DNA of 64,000 nucleotides from Rhodovulum steppense (GTDB taxonomy: Bacteria; Pseudomonadota; Alphaproteobacteria; Rhodobacterales; Rhodobacteraceae). The position numbers and the translations under genes are program-made. The stretch is from contig NZ_SLVM01000001.1 in NCBI RefSeq assembly GCF_004339675.1, positions 172,557-236,556 on the forward strand, in the 5' to 3' direction. The notes beneath the pieces are model-generated. The model was given only the letters and a program-made list of their open reading frames with translations. It ran no database searches and was not told the origin of the DNA. Shown here piece after piece: positions 34,748-44,077 of the stretch (position 1 is its first letter; every line of letters starts with the position of its first letter).

Positions 34748-36196
34748 TCAGCCCCGGGCGCGCAGCCGCAGCGCGCCGAAACCCGCAAGCCCGGCCAGCA
34801 GCAGCGGCAGGCCCGCCGGCAGCGGCACCGGGGCGGGCGCGAGGGCGGCGGCGAATTCGGCCGTGCTCAGCCGGGTGCCATCGGCGAACAGCCAGTCCTG
34901 CCAGTTGCGGAAGCCGCCCGCCAGTTCGCCCTGCCCGGTCATCAGCCGCAGCATGTAGGTGTCGTCATCGACCGCCTCGAAGCCCAGCACGTCGGTCAGC
35001 ATGTAGGACATGAGGCTGACGGTATTCTCGCCCGCGCCGCCGTCGAACAGCCCCGCGATCAGCAGGTCGGAGGTCAGCGTGCCGATGCCGAGCAGGTCGT
35101 CGCCCGCGCCGAACAGGACATCGCCGTAAAGACGGCTTTCGCCCATCAGCGTCAGTTGGCTGTCGCCCTGCGTCGGGGCAAGGCCGATGGCGATGCCGCC
35201 GCGCCCGACCATCGTGCCGGAATTGACGATCTCGACCGATTGGCGCGCCTGGCTGACATGGTCGTCGGGCAGGGTCGGGTCATAGGCGGCCGAAATGGCG
35301 CGCGCGCCTTCCATGTAGCCTTCGTTGACGATCCGCACCGACCCGGCGGGGCGCAGCGGGTCGCGGCTGTTGTCGAATTCGCCGTCGAGGTCGATGGCGG
35401 CCTTGTTGGGGTCGTCATCGGGCCCCAGCGACAGCAGGACACCGCCAGGGGCGTTGTAGACCTCGCCCTCGTCCAGGTCGATCGCGTCGTCGGTGCCGAC
35501 GATGCGGCCGTAATTCTCGGCCCGGCCCGAGGCGAACTGCACGCCATCCTCGTCGGCCACGGTCTCGTCGATCTGGATCAGGCCGTGATTGATGATGGTG
35601 AAATCGTCGCGCGCCTCGACCACTTCCTCGCCGCCGTAAAGCGCGCCATTGTTGATGACGGTCGAGCCCTGGCCGCGGATCTGAAGCGCCCGGCCGTCGG
35701 TCGAACGGATCACGCCATCATTGATGACGGTCGTGCCCGGATAATCCTCGCCGCCGCGCACCGCCTGGCGGCGGGACTCGATCAGCGCGCCCTCGGCATT
35801 GATCACGGTCAGCCCGCCATCGCCGCCCCGGCTGTGGATGCCCCGGTCGCCGCCCGAGATCGTGCCATTGTTGATATAGGTCTGGTTCGTGCCGCGCACC
35901 TCGATCGCGTTGTTCGAATTGTTGTCCGCGGTATTCGGATTCTGGATCAGCCCGCCATTGGTCAGCGTGATATCGTCGCCGCCGAACCGGAAGGCAGGCG
36001 TCGCCGCGCCGGTCGAGGACACGGTTGCGCCGCTTTCGACATGAATGTTCAGACCAGCCTGATCCCAGCGCTGGTCAGTCGAGGTGGTGCCGTCCGCGCA
36101 GGTCAGCGTCAGGGCCGACAGCGTGCAGGCCTGGGCCGCGGGCGTCAGCGCGACAAGTCCAAGCGTGGCGGTGGTCAGGAACAGAATTCGGGTCAT
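34748..36196 (-). CDS. Secreted beta-helix repeat protein with VPLPA-CTERM anchor
   Basis: 482 residues. Signal peptide TATLGLVALTPAAQA. The middle consists of many repeats of the type VINDGVIRSTDGRALQIRG and IINHGLIQIDE, as in autotransporter-passenger beta-helices. The C-terminus VPLPAGLPLLLAGLAG plus an RLRARG tail is the VPLPA-CTERM sorting signal, expected to be processed by an exosortase-type system. No barrel domain, so it is not an autotransporter. Probably a cell-surface protein. Confidence 0.82.
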   Translation of the reverse strand: MTRILFLTTATLGLVALTPAAQACTLSALTLTCADGTTSTDQRWDQAGLNIHVESGATVSSTGAATPAFRFGGDDITLTNGGLIQNPNTADNNSNNAIEVRGTNQTYINNGTISGGDRGIHSRGGDGGLTVINAEGALIESRRQAVRGGEDYPGTTVINDGVIRSTDGRALQIRGQGSTVINNGALYGGEEVVEARDDFTIINHGLIQIDETVADEDGVQFASGRAENYGRIVGTDDAIDLDEGEVYNAPGGVLLSLGPDDDPNKAAIDLDGEFDNSRDPLRPAGSVRIVNEGYMEGARAISAAYDPTLPDDHVSQARQSVEIVNSGTMVGRGGIAIGLAPTQGDSQLTLMGESRLYGDVLFGAGDDLLGIGTLTSDLLIAGLFDGGAGENTVSLMSYMLTDVLGFEAVDDDTYMLRLMTGQGELAGGFRNWQDWLFADGTRLSTAEFAAALAPAPVPLPAGLPLLLAGLAGFGALRLRARG

Positions 36197-36290
36197 GTCA
36201 GGTCCTTCGAATTGTAAATGCCCGCGGGCTATCGTCCGCGCGTAACAGCAATTTGAAGGACAGGTGACAAACCGGGCCGAGGCCGGGATG

Positions 36291-37373
36291 TCAGAACAGG
36301 ATCACGTTGCGCCGCGCCGCGCCGGTTTTCGTGTCGGCGATGGCCGCGTTGATCTCGTCCAGCCGCCAGCGCCCCGAGATCAGCTCGTCCAGCCGGATCC
36401 GGCCCTGGCGGTAAAGATCCACGATCCACGGGATGTCGCGGGCCAGCACCGTGTCGCCCATCATCGAGCCGCGCAGTTCCTGCCCCAGAAGGGCAATCGA
36501 CATCGGTTCATAGCGCGCCGTCTGGCCGGAATGGGGCATGCCCAACATCACCAGCCGCCCGCCGGGGGCAAGGTAGCGCGGGGCGCTGTCATAGGCCGCG
36601 GGGCTGCCGACCGCGACCAGCACCGCGTCGGCGGCACGGCCCGCGATCTGGCGGGCCGCGCGCCAGGGCTTGTCGCCGGTGGCCAGAACGCCGTCGGTCG
36701 CGCCGAATTCCCGCGCGGCCTCCAGCTTGTCCGCGCGCATGTCGATGGCGATGATCCGGGCGGCGCCCGCCAGCCGCGCGCCCTGGATCGCATTCAGCCC
36801 CACGCCGCCCGCGCCGATCACCACCACGGTTTCGCCGGGCCGCACGCGGGCGGTATTGACCGCCGCGCCCAGCCCCGTGATGACCCCGCAGGAGATCAGC
36901 GAGGCCGCATCCAGCGCCATGTCGGCCGGGATCGGGGCAAGCTGGCTGTGATGGACCACCACCGCCTCGGCAAAGGCGCCGGTATCCAGCCCCTGATGCA
37001 CGGGCTCGCCCGAAGCGGTGAAAAGCGGCGTGTCGCCATCGCCCGGTTTCGTGCGGCAGATCGTCGGGTGCCCCCCGGCGCAGGTGGGGCAGCGGCCGCA
37101 GGCGCGGATCAGCGTGACCAGCACCCTGTCGCCCGGCGCAACCCCCGTGACACCCGGCCCGATGGCGGCGACATGGCCCGCGGCCTCGTGCCCGTAGACG
37201 GCGGGCAGGCTCTGGTTCCAGGCGCCCTCGGCCATCGAGATGTCGGAATGGCAGATCGCGACCGCGCCCAGCGTGACCTCGACCTCGCCCGGCCCCGGCG
37301 GGCGCAGGTGCAGGGTCTCGATGGTCAGGGGGGCGCCGAAGGCGCGGCAGATGGCGGCTTTGATCGGGCGCAT
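36291..37373 (-). CDS. Zinc-dependent alcohol dehydrogenase (MDR family)
   Basis: 360 residues. The catalytic zinc site includes CHSD and GHEAAGHV; the structural zinc Cys cluster is CGRCPTCAGGHPTIC; the NAD-binding motif is VIGAGGVGLNAIQGA. It oxidises an alcohol or reduces an aldehyde using NAD(P). ATG 37373 is the natural start, though the frame stays open upstream into the MFS gene. First member (by coordinate) of the minus-strand catabolic cluster. Confidence 0.9.
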   Translation of the reverse strand: MRPIKAAICRAFGAPLTIETLHLRPPGPGEVEVTLGAVAICHSDISMAEGAWNQSLPAVYGHEAAGHVAAIGPGVTGVAPGDRVLVTLIRACGRCPTCAGGHPTICRTKPGDGDTPLFTASGEPVHQGLDTGAFAEAVVVHHSQLAPIPADMALDAASLISCGVITGLGAAVNTARVRPGETVVVIGAGGVGLNAIQGARLAGAARIIAIDMRADKLEAAREFGATDGVLATGDKPWRAARQIAGRAADAVLVAVGSPAAYDSAPRYLAPGGRLVMLGMPHSGQTARYEPMSIALLGQELRGSMMGDTVLARDIPWIVDLYRQGRIRLDELISGRWRLDEINAAIADTKTGAARRNVILF

Positions 37374-37390
37374 GGGCGTCTCCCTGGGGC

Positions 37391-38611
37391 TCAGGCGGGG
37401 GCGCGGCAGTCGCGTCGCGCGACGAAGACAAGGGCGCAGGCGATCATCAGGCTGGCCGCCAGCAGGAACGGCGCGCCGGGCAGGATCAGGGGCGCGCCCT
37501 CGCGGGTGAAGGCGGCGAAGATCTGCGTCATCGCGATGGGCGAGAGGATCATCGCGACCGAGCGGGTCGAGGAAATCGCCCCCTGCAACTCGCCCTGCTG
37601 GTTGTCCTGCGCGGCCCTGGACATCAGCCCCAGGATCGCGGGCGTGACCACCGCCCCCAGCGCCAGAAGCGGCGTCATCAGAAGGATCGCGGTCGAATTG
37701 TCGACAAGGCCGATGATGAGGAAGGCCAGGAAATTGTACGAAAGCCCGTACCAGACGGTGCCGCGTTCGCCCAGCACCCGCAGGATCACCCGGATCAGCC
37801 CGCCCTGCACCGCGGCGATGCCGATGCCGAACATCGCCAGCGAAATGCCGATCGTGCCGGTCGACCAGCCAAAGCGATACTGGGTGAAATAGGCCCAGAT
37901 CGCGGGATAGATGAACATCGCGCATTCATAGAGGAAGAACAGCGTCAGCAGCGGCCGCACCCCGGGCAGCCGCCCCATCTCGCGGAAGGCGCCCAGCGGG
38001 TTCGCGCGGCGCCAGTCGAACGGGCGGCGGATGCGGTCGGTCACGGTTTCGGGCAGCACGAAATACCCGAAGATCAGGTTGGCCGTGGCCAGCCCGGCGG
38101 CGGCCCAGAACGGCGCGCGGGGGCCAAGTTCGCCCAGGAAACCGCCGATCAGCGGGCCAAGGACAAAGCCGATGCCGAAGGTCGCGCCCACCAGCCCGAA
38201 GCGCGCGGCCTTGCGTTCGGGGGGCGAGATATCGGCGATGAAGGCGCCCGCGGTCGCCTGCGTGGCGGCGGTGATCCCGCCCACGATGCGGGCCGCGAAC
38301 AACAGCCAGATCGAGCCCGCCAGCGCCATCACCACATAATCCAGCGCCATCGTGGCGAGCGAGATCAGCAGGACCGGCCGCCGCCCGTAGCGGTCCGACA
38401 GGTTGCCGACCAGCGGGCCGCACAGGAACTGCATCACCGCGAACGAGGTGGCGAGGATGCCGCCCCAGATCGCGGCATCCGACAGGCCCACGCCCTCGAT
38501 ATCGCGGATCAGGTCGGGCATCACCGGCAGGATCAGCCCGATCCCGATGGCATCGAGGATCAGCGTGACCAGGATGAAGATGATCGGCAGGCGGGTCTTG
38601 GGCTGGCTCAT
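37391..38611 (-). CDS. MFS transporter, TetA-like
   Basis: 406 residues, 12 membrane helices. Motif LDAIGIGLILPVMPDL in helix 1 and GNLSDRYGRRPVLL in the 2-3 loop place it in the drug:H+ antiporter (TetA/Bmr) group. Efflux of a drug or, given the neighbours, a metabolite. It ends 17 bases before the dehydrogenase gene. Confidence 0.88.
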   Translation of the reverse strand: MSQPKTRLPIIFILVTLILDAIGIGLILPVMPDLIRDIEGVGLSDAAIWGGILATSFAVMQFLCGPLVGNLSDRYGRRPVLLISLATMALDYVVMALAGSIWLLFAARIVGGITAATQATAGAFIADISPPERKAARFGLVGATFGIGFVLGPLIGGFLGELGPRAPFWAAAGLATANLIFGYFVLPETVTDRIRRPFDWRRANPLGAFREMGRLPGVRPLLTLFFLYECAMFIYPAIWAYFTQYRFGWSTGTIGISLAMFGIGIAAVQGGLIRVILRVLGERGTVWYGLSYNFLAFLIIGLVDNSTAILLMTPLLALGAVVTPAILGLMSRAAQDNQQGELQGAISSTRSVAMILSPIAMTQIFAAFTREGAPLILPGAPFLLAASLMIACALVFVARRDCRAPA

Positions 38612-38686
38612 GGGGCGCGCGTCCGGGCGTTGGATGACAAAGGCTTAGCCGTGAGGGCGCGCGCGGCAAAGCGTTTTGCGCGGGTC

Positions 38687-39517
38687 TCAGCCGGGCCGAA
38701 GACCCAGGATCGCGCGTGCCTCGGCCCAGGTGGCGACGGGGCGGTGGTATTTCTCGCAAAGCTCGACCGCCCGGCGCACCAGCGCGGCGTTCGAGGGGGC
38801 AAGCCGGTCGCGGTCCAGCCGCACATTGTCCTCGAGCCCCGTGCGGGTATGGCCACCGGCGGCGATGGACCATTCATTCACCTCGATCTGGTGCCGCCCG
38901 ATGCCCGCGCCGCACCATTCGGCATCGGGGGCGAGCCGCTTCAGCGTCTCGATGTAGAAATCGAAACCGGGCCTGTCGGCGGGCATCGCGTTCTTCACGC
39001 CCATCACGAACTGGACGTAAAGCGGTCTGGCCAGTCGCCCGTCCCCGGTCATCTTCACGGCCTGGAAGATATGGGACAGGTCGAAAGCCTCGATTTCCGG
39101 CTTCACATCGTATTTGTGCATTTCCGAGGCCAGGAAATCGACCAAATCGGGCGGATTCTCGTAGACCCGTGTTGGAAAATTGTTGGAGCCGGCCGCCAGC
39201 GAGGCCATGTCGGGGCGCAGCGGCAGCATCCCGGCGCGCGCCGCGCCCGCGCCGGAGCGGCCGCCGGTGGACAATTGCACGATCATGCCGGGGCAATGCT
39301 TGTGGATGCCCTCCATCAGGCGGGCGAAACGCTCGGGGTCCGAGGTCGGCGTCTGGTCGTCGTTGCGGACATGGCAATGCGCGATGGCCGCGCCCGCCTC
39401 GAAGCTTTCGTGGATGCTTTCGACCTGTTCGGCGACGGTGATGGGAACCGCCGGGTTGTCCTCCTTGCGGGGGACGGATCCGGTGATGGCGACGCAGATG
39501 ATGCAGGGTTTTGTCAT
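38687..39517 (-). CDS. Beta-keto acid cleavage enzyme (BKACE, DUF849)
   Basis: 276 residues from ATG 39517. The zinc-binding HxH is in AAIAHCHVRNDD, followed by QLSTGGRSGAG and SNNFPTRVYENPP, and a C-terminal WEARAILGL-like end (WAEARAILGL). BKACE enzymes join a beta-keto acid and acetyl-CoA to give acetoacetate and a new CoA ester, as in carnitine breakdown. The substrate here is unknown. It overlaps the neighbouring hydrolase gene by four bases. Confidence 0.9.
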   Translation of the reverse strand: MTKPCIICVAITGSVPRKEDNPAVPITVAEQVESIHESFEAGAAIAHCHVRNDDQTPTSDPERFARLMEGIHKHCPGMIVQLSTGGRSGAGAARAGMLPLRPDMASLAAGSNNFPTRVYENPPDLVDFLASEMHKYDVKPEIEAFDLSHIFQAVKMTGDGRLARPLYVQFVMGVKNAMPADRPGFDFYIETLKRLAPDAEWCGAGIGRHQIEVNEWSIAAGGHTRTGLEDNVRLDRDRLAPSNAALVRRAVELCEKYHRPVATWAEARAILGLRPG

Positions 39518-40221
39518 GTCGTTTCGGCAATCCGGTTCAGAATGTCGGCCAGTCTGTCGGGCTGGGCGAAGAAGGGCGAGTGGCCGCACTCCATGTCATG
39601 GAGATGGGCGATTGGCCAGTCCCGGGTCATGTCGCGCTGGGCCTCGGGCGGGATGATGCGGTCGGCGGTGCAGCGGATGTAGTGGCATTCCAGACCGGGC
39701 GGCAGGGCGGCGGCCGGTTCGGTGCCAGGTGCGGTCGGCTGCGGGGTCAGGCGGGCGCGGGCATAATCCGCCGTGCCGGGCGGGCAGTCATGGTAGAAAT
39801 AGGTGTCCAGCGTCTCGTCGCGGAAGGTCGAGGTCTTGCGGTCGGGGCTCAGCCGCATCGCCGCCATCAGGTTCGCGCAGCCATGGCGCGCCCTCAGATC
39901 GCGCGCGGACTCGCCCTCCCGCGGCGCCCATGCGGCCAGAAAGACGAGGGCCGCGATCCGCTCGGGCGCGGCGGCGGCCGCTGCGGTGATCGTGATGCCG
40001 CCCAGCGAATGGCCGACGAGGATCGTCGGGCCATCAAGCGCCGCCAGCACCGCGTCGCGACAGGCGGCCAGCGTCACGGACTCGGGCGGCGTCGGGTCCG
40101 ACCCCGCCGACGGCAGGTCGAGCGCGCGTGCCCCGTGGCCCGCCGCGTGAAGCCGGGGCAGGATGTCACGCCAGCACCAGGCGCCGTGGTTCGAGCCGTG
40201 GACAAGCAGGAATTCTGCCAT
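39514..40221 (-). CDS. Alpha/beta hydrolase, MES/hydroxynitrile-lyase-like
   Basis: 235 residues. The start FLLVHGSNHGAWCW, nucleophile elbow GHSLGG and catalytic His in ECGHSPFFAQP resemble plant-type methylesterases and EstC-like bacterial esterases. An ester or lactone substrate is likely. Overlap with the BKACE gene suggests they act on the same compound. ATG 40221 preferred to 40236. Confidence 0.85.
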   Translation of the reverse strand: MAEFLLVHGSNHGAWCWRDILPRLHAAGHGARALDLPSAGSDPTPPESVTLAACRDAVLAALDGPTILVGHSLGGITITAAAAAAPERIAALVFLAAWAPREGESARDLRARHGCANLMAAMRLSPDRKTSTFRDETLDTYFYHDCPPGTADYARARLTPQPTAPGTEPAAALPPGLECHYIRCTADRIIPPEAQRDMTRDWPIAHLHDMECGHSPFFAQPDRLADILNRIAETT

Positions 40222-40305
40222 GATCAGGCCCAACAAGGGGTGTTTGACCCCTCGAAATGTTGGAAAAGTGAAAGTCTGGCGCAGGCCTGCGCGGCGTCGG
40301 AGCGG

Positions 40306-41094
40306 TCAGACATGGCCTGTCTCCTTGAGGAATGCGGTGAGGATCTCGGCATATTCGCCGGGTTTCTCGACGCAGGGCAGATGGCCCGCGCCGCGGATCA
40401 GCTGGAACCGCGAGCCCTTGATCAGCGCCGCCGTCTCGCGCACCAGATCGGGCGGCGTCGAGCCGTCCGCGCTGCCCGCGATGGCGAGGGTCGGCAGGCT
40501 CAGCCCCGAGGTCGGCGTGTAGAAATCCGTGCCCGAGATCGCCGCGCAGCAGCCCAGATAGCCCTCGACCGGCTGGCGTGTCAGCATGTGGCGCCAGAGC
40601 GCGCAATCGGGGCTTTCGCGGTAGGGGCGCGCGAACCAGCGCTCCATCGTGGCATCGGCCAGCGCCGCGATCCCGCCCGCGCGGATGGCCGCCATGCGCT
40701 CGGCCCAGATCGCGGGCGTGCCGATCTTGGCCGCGCTGTTCGACAGCACCAGCGCGCGCACCTGATCCAGCCGCTTGACCGCCAGCCCCTGCGCCACCAT
40801 CCCGCCGATCGAGAGGCCGACGAAGACGCAGTCGGTCACGCCGAGAAACTCCAGCAGCCGCTCGGCATCGCGCACCAGCGCGCCCATGGAATAAGGCCCC
40901 GGCGGGCAGGCGGACAGACCGTGCCCGCGCATGTCGTAGCGGATCGCACGCAGGCCCGCGGGCAGCAGCGCCACCACCTCGTCCCAGATGCGCAGATCGG
41001 TGCCCAGCGCATTCGCGAAGACCACCGGCGCGCCGTCCGGGTCGCCATCCTCGCGGAAATGCAGGGCCACGTCGCCCAGATCGGCAATCCGCAT
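40306..41094 (-). CDS. 3-Oxoadipate enol-lactonase-like hydrolase (PcaD type)
   Basis: 262 residues. FANALGTDLRIWDEV and YDMRGHGLS are typical of PcaD, as are the nucleophile in GLSIGGMVAQGLA and the His in GAGHLPCVEKP. PcaD hydrolyses 3-oxoadipate enol-lactone to 3-oxoadipate, itself a beta-keto acid and the classic substrate type for BKACE. No other pca genes are present, so another lactone is possible. Start at ATG 41094. Confidence 0.8.
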   Translation of the reverse strand: MRIADLGDVALHFREDGDPDGAPVVFANALGTDLRIWDEVVALLPAGLRAIRYDMRGHGLSACPPGPYSMGALVRDAERLLEFLGVTDCVFVGLSIGGMVAQGLAVKRLDQVRALVLSNSAAKIGTPAIWAERMAAIRAGGIAALADATMERWFARPYRESPDCALWRHMLTRQPVEGYLGCCAAISGTDFYTPTSGLSLPTLAIAGSADGSTPPDLVRETAALIKGSRFQLIRGAGHLPCVEKPGEYAEILTAFLKETGHV

Positions 41095-41154
41095 CGGCAC
41101 CTCCTGTCCTGTCCGGCCGCGGCGCAGCATGGCCCGCGCGCCGGGGGGCGTCAA

Positions 41155-42273
41155 TCAGACCAGCCGGACATGCGCCATGATCTGGCCGTGATCCGAGGCG
41201 CGGATATTGCCCGGCGCCTCGGGATGGGTGCCGTCGGTGATGTGGTCGTTATAGACGCCGAAATGGGTCATCTCGCCGATGCGGCCGGGCCAGTCGGGGT
41301 GGAAATGGCGCGACAGGAGGATCGCGTCGAAGGATTCGAAGACGCCGCCGAAGGCGTTGGTATAGGCCATGTCGCGCAGGGATTTACGGATGAAGAGCCG
41401 CTCGGCCGAATGCAGTCGGACCCGTTCGACGGCTTCGGTTATCGCGGCCGCTTCGGCCTCGGAATAAAGGTCGTCCGCCGATTTCGCGTCGTGGCGGCGC
41501 AGCCAGGTGTAATCGGTGAAGGGCCGTTCGCCCGCGATGATCTGTTGCGTGGCCGATTGCGGGGTGGCGTTCAGATCCCCCAGCACCGCGACGGGGTTGC
41601 CGGCCTCAAGTTCGTCGACCACCAGCTTGCGCAGCACCCAGGCCTCGGCCATCCGGCGCAGCGAGGCGCGCAGGAGGCCCAGCGCCCGGCCCGGGGCGTC
41701 GTAATGCGACAGGTCCACCTCGGGCGAAAAGCGCGCGCCCCTGGGGCGGACGAATTCGCCCATGCGCGATCTGAGATGCAGGTTGAAGACGGTCAGCACT
41801 TGGCTACCGACGGGCACGCGCACCTTCAGGATCGGGCGCGTCAGCCGGTTCAGGACATACTGGCCCGCATCGCCGCCGCCCAGATGGTTGAACGGGATCT
41901 CCAGCGGCGGGTCGAGCCGCTGGATCGAGACCGGCTGCCCGGCAAAGCCGAAGCGCGACAGGATCGCCAGCCCCGGCCGCCGCTCGCCCGGTCCGGAATC
42001 GGCGAGGTTGGGGGCAAAGGCCAGATCGGCCTCGGCATAGGGGCGGCGATGGGGGGCGCGCGCATCGGCCTCGGCGATGACCTCGCGCAGGGCCTCGGGG
42101 TCGATGATTTCCTGGAACGCCAGAATGTCGGAATCCATGCGGTTCAACTGATCCGCCATCCAGTCCCGCTTGGCGGCGTAATCCTCTGGGGAATAACGCT
42201 CGAACCGCTGGTATTCCTGATCCGGCCCGATCAGGTTCTGGGCGTTGAATGTTGCGATTCTGAAAGTCGTCAT
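41155..42273 (-). CDS. Endonuclease/exonuclease/phosphatase-family protein
   Basis: 372 residues. Motifs MTTFRIATFNAQNL, ILAFQEI (catalytic Glu), VFNLHLRS, LGDLNATPQ and SDHGQIMAHV (the final SDH) are those of the DNase I/Mg-dependent phosphodiesterase fold. No signal peptide. Substrate unknown, not obviously nucleic acid. It begins at an ATGA overlap with the dehydratase gene, so belongs to the same operon although its task is unclear. Confidence 0.88.
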   Translation of the reverse strand: MTTFRIATFNAQNLIGPDQEYQRFERYSPEDYAAKRDWMADQLNRMDSDILAFQEIIDPEALREVIAEADARAPHRRPYAEADLAFAPNLADSGPGERRPGLAILSRFGFAGQPVSIQRLDPPLEIPFNHLGGGDAGQYVLNRLTRPILKVRVPVGSQVLTVFNLHLRSRMGEFVRPRGARFSPEVDLSHYDAPGRALGLLRASLRRMAEAWVLRKLVVDELEAGNPVAVLGDLNATPQSATQQIIAGERPFTDYTWLRRHDAKSADDLYSEAEAAAITEAVERVRLHSAERLFIRKSLRDMAYTNAFGGVFESFDAILLSRHFHPDWPGRIGEMTHFGVYNDHITDGTHPEAPGNIRASDHGQIMAHVRLV

Positions 42274-43244
42274 TGCATCTCTCCGCTTTGGCGAAGCGCC
42301 ATCCGGAAGGTTTCGGCCGCCACATTGCCGCCCGATCCGATCACGATCACCGCGTCGCCTGTCACCGCGTCGCCATGGAACAATGAGGCGGCCAGCGCGA
42401 CCGCGCCGCCGGGTTCGAGCACGATCTTCAGATGCTCGAAGGCGGCGGCCATGGCGCGCAGGGCCTCGTCCTCGGTCACGACAAGTCCGGGGCCGCAGAG
42501 CCGCGCCATGATCGGGAAGGTGATCCGCCCCGGGCTGGGTGTCAGGATCGCGTCGCAAAGCGCGCCCGCGCGGGCGTCGTTCACCTCGATCCGGCCCGAG
42601 GCCAGGGACCGGGCGGTGTCGTCGAAGCCCTCGGGCTCCACGGGGCGGCCCCGTAGCCCCGGCGCGCGCGCCGCGAGCGCCAGCGCGACGCCCGCGGTCA
42701 GCCCGCCGCCGCCGCAGGGGATCAGCACATCGGCCTGCGTCACGCCTGCCGCGGCGGCCTGCGCGGCCAGTTCCAGCCCGGCCGTGCCCTGCCCCGCGAT
42801 CACCTGCGGATCGTCGAAGGGCCGGATCAGCGTCAGCCCCCGCGCGTCCGCGATCCCGGCCGCAAGCGCCTCGCGGTCTTCGGTGGCGCGGTCATGCAGC
42901 ACCACCTCGGCGCCCAGCGCGCGGGTGTTCGCGATCTTGGGAGCGGGCGCGTCGGCGGGCATCACGATCACCGCGGGCAGCCCGAACGCGGCCGCGGCGC
43001 GGGCCACGCCCTGCGCATGGTTGCCCGAGGACAGGGCGATCACGCCGCGCGCCCCCGCATCCAGCGCCGAGACCGCCGCCCAGCCGCCGCGCGCCTTGAA
43101 GCTGCCGACATGTTGCAGGCACTCGGCCTTGAGCAGCACGCGGCGCCCGGCGATCCGGTCCAGCCCGGGCGCGGATAGCAGCGGCGTTTCGCGCACATGG
43201 CCCGCAAGGCGTGCTGCCGCGGCCTCGATCATCGCGATGTTCAC
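42270..43244 (-). CDS. PLP-dependent threonine/serine dehydratase-like enzyme
   Basis: 324 residues from GTG 43244, which overlaps the previous stop by four bases (ATG 43232 also possible). The PLP Lys is in GSFKARGG. Other marks are SSGNHAQGVA and the phosphate-binding loop PCGGGGLTAG. Family members include threonine deaminase, serine racemase and hydroxyaspartate ammonia-lyase. There is no regulatory ACT domain, so it is likely catabolic. Confidence 0.88.
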   Translation of the reverse strand: MNIAMIEAAAARLAGHVRETPLLSAPGLDRIAGRRVLLKAECLQHVGSFKARGGWAAVSALDAGARGVIALSSGNHAQGVARAAAAFGLPAVIVMPADAPAPKIANTRALGAEVVLHDRATEDREALAAGIADARGLTLIRPFDDPQVIAGQGTAGLELAAQAAAAGVTQADVLIPCGGGGLTAGVALALAARAPGLRGRPVEPEGFDDTARSLASGRIEVNDARAGALCDAILTPSPGRITFPIMARLCGPGLVVTEDEALRAMAAAFEHLKIVLEPGGAVALAASLFHGDAVTGDAVIVIGSGGNVAAETFRMALRQSGEMQ

Positions 43245-44077
43245 GCCACGGCCTTCAGGAAGGCGCGGATCGCGGCCAGGCTTTCGGGTTCGTCGAGGAA
43301 GGGCACATGGCCGCGATCCGCCACCTCGGCGAAGATCATGTCGGGGCGGCGGCGGCGCATCTCGGCCGCGGTCTCGGCGGACAGGATGTCGGAATTGGCC
43401 CCCCGGATCAGCGCGACCGGCAGGCCCGCGAGCGCATCGAACATCGGCCACAGATCGGGCAAGGCGTCGGTTGCGGATGCTTCGGACACCGCGTTGCGCA
43501 GCCGCGGGTCGTAGCGCAGCGCAAGTCCGTCGGGCGCCTCGTCCCAGACCCGCCTGGCATGTTCGCGCCAGGTCGCGCGCGAGACGCCGGGAAACCGGTC
43601 CTGCATCGTCGTCTCAAGCCGCTCTGCGGCCGCGTCGAAATCGGCAAGGCCGGGGCGTTTGCCGAGATAGCCCATGATATAGGCCAGCCCCCGGGGATCG
43701 ACCAGCGGGCCGATATCGTTGAGACAGACGCCCAGCAGCCGGTCGCGATGGCCCATCGCCAGCACCATCGCGATCAGCCCGCCGCGCGAGGTGCCCAGGA
43801 TCGCGGCCCTTTCAAGCCCGAGATGGTCGAGCAGCGCCAGCGCGTCCCGGCCCTCCCGGATCAGGTTGTAATTCATGAAGTCGGGATCATGGCCGGACCG
43901 GCCGCGCCCGCGCATGTCGAGGCGGATCACCCGGGCGCTGTCGGCGAAATGGTCCAGGACCGGCTCGAAATCATCCATGTTGCGCGTCAGGCCCGCAAGG
44001 CACAGCAGCGGCGTGCCCGCGCCCTGGTCGTCATAGGCCAGCATCAGCCCGTCATCGGCGGCGAAAAGCTGCATCAT
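43241..44077 (-). CDS. Alpha/beta hydrolase
   Basis: 278 residues. Oxyanion region LLCLAGLTRNMDDFEP, LDMRGRGRSG, nucleophile GTSRGGLIAM, acid Asp near LIRGANSDIL and His in DRGHVPFLDEP. Third alpha/beta hydrolase of the cluster and not closely alike the other two. Four-base overlaps with both neighbours show tight co-translation. Confidence 0.85.
   Translation of the reverse strand: MMQLFAADDGLMLAYDDQGAGTPLLCLAGLTRNMDDFEPVLDHFADSARVIRLDMRGRGRSGHDPDFMNYNLIREGRDALALLDHLGLERAAILGTSRGGLIAMVLAMGHRDRLLGVCLNDIGPLVDPRGLAYIMGYLGKRPGLADFDAAAERLETTMQDRFPGVSRATWREHARRVWDEAPDGLALRYDPRLRNAVSEASATDALPDLWPMFDALAGLPVALIRGANSDILSAETAAEMRRRRPDMIFAEVADRGHVPFLDEPESLAAIRAFLKAVA

Noticed and set aside
39511..43677. 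A plus-strand open frame of nearly 1400 codons
   Set aside because: It lies opposite several real, motif-bearing genes and results from high GC content; no domain is visible.
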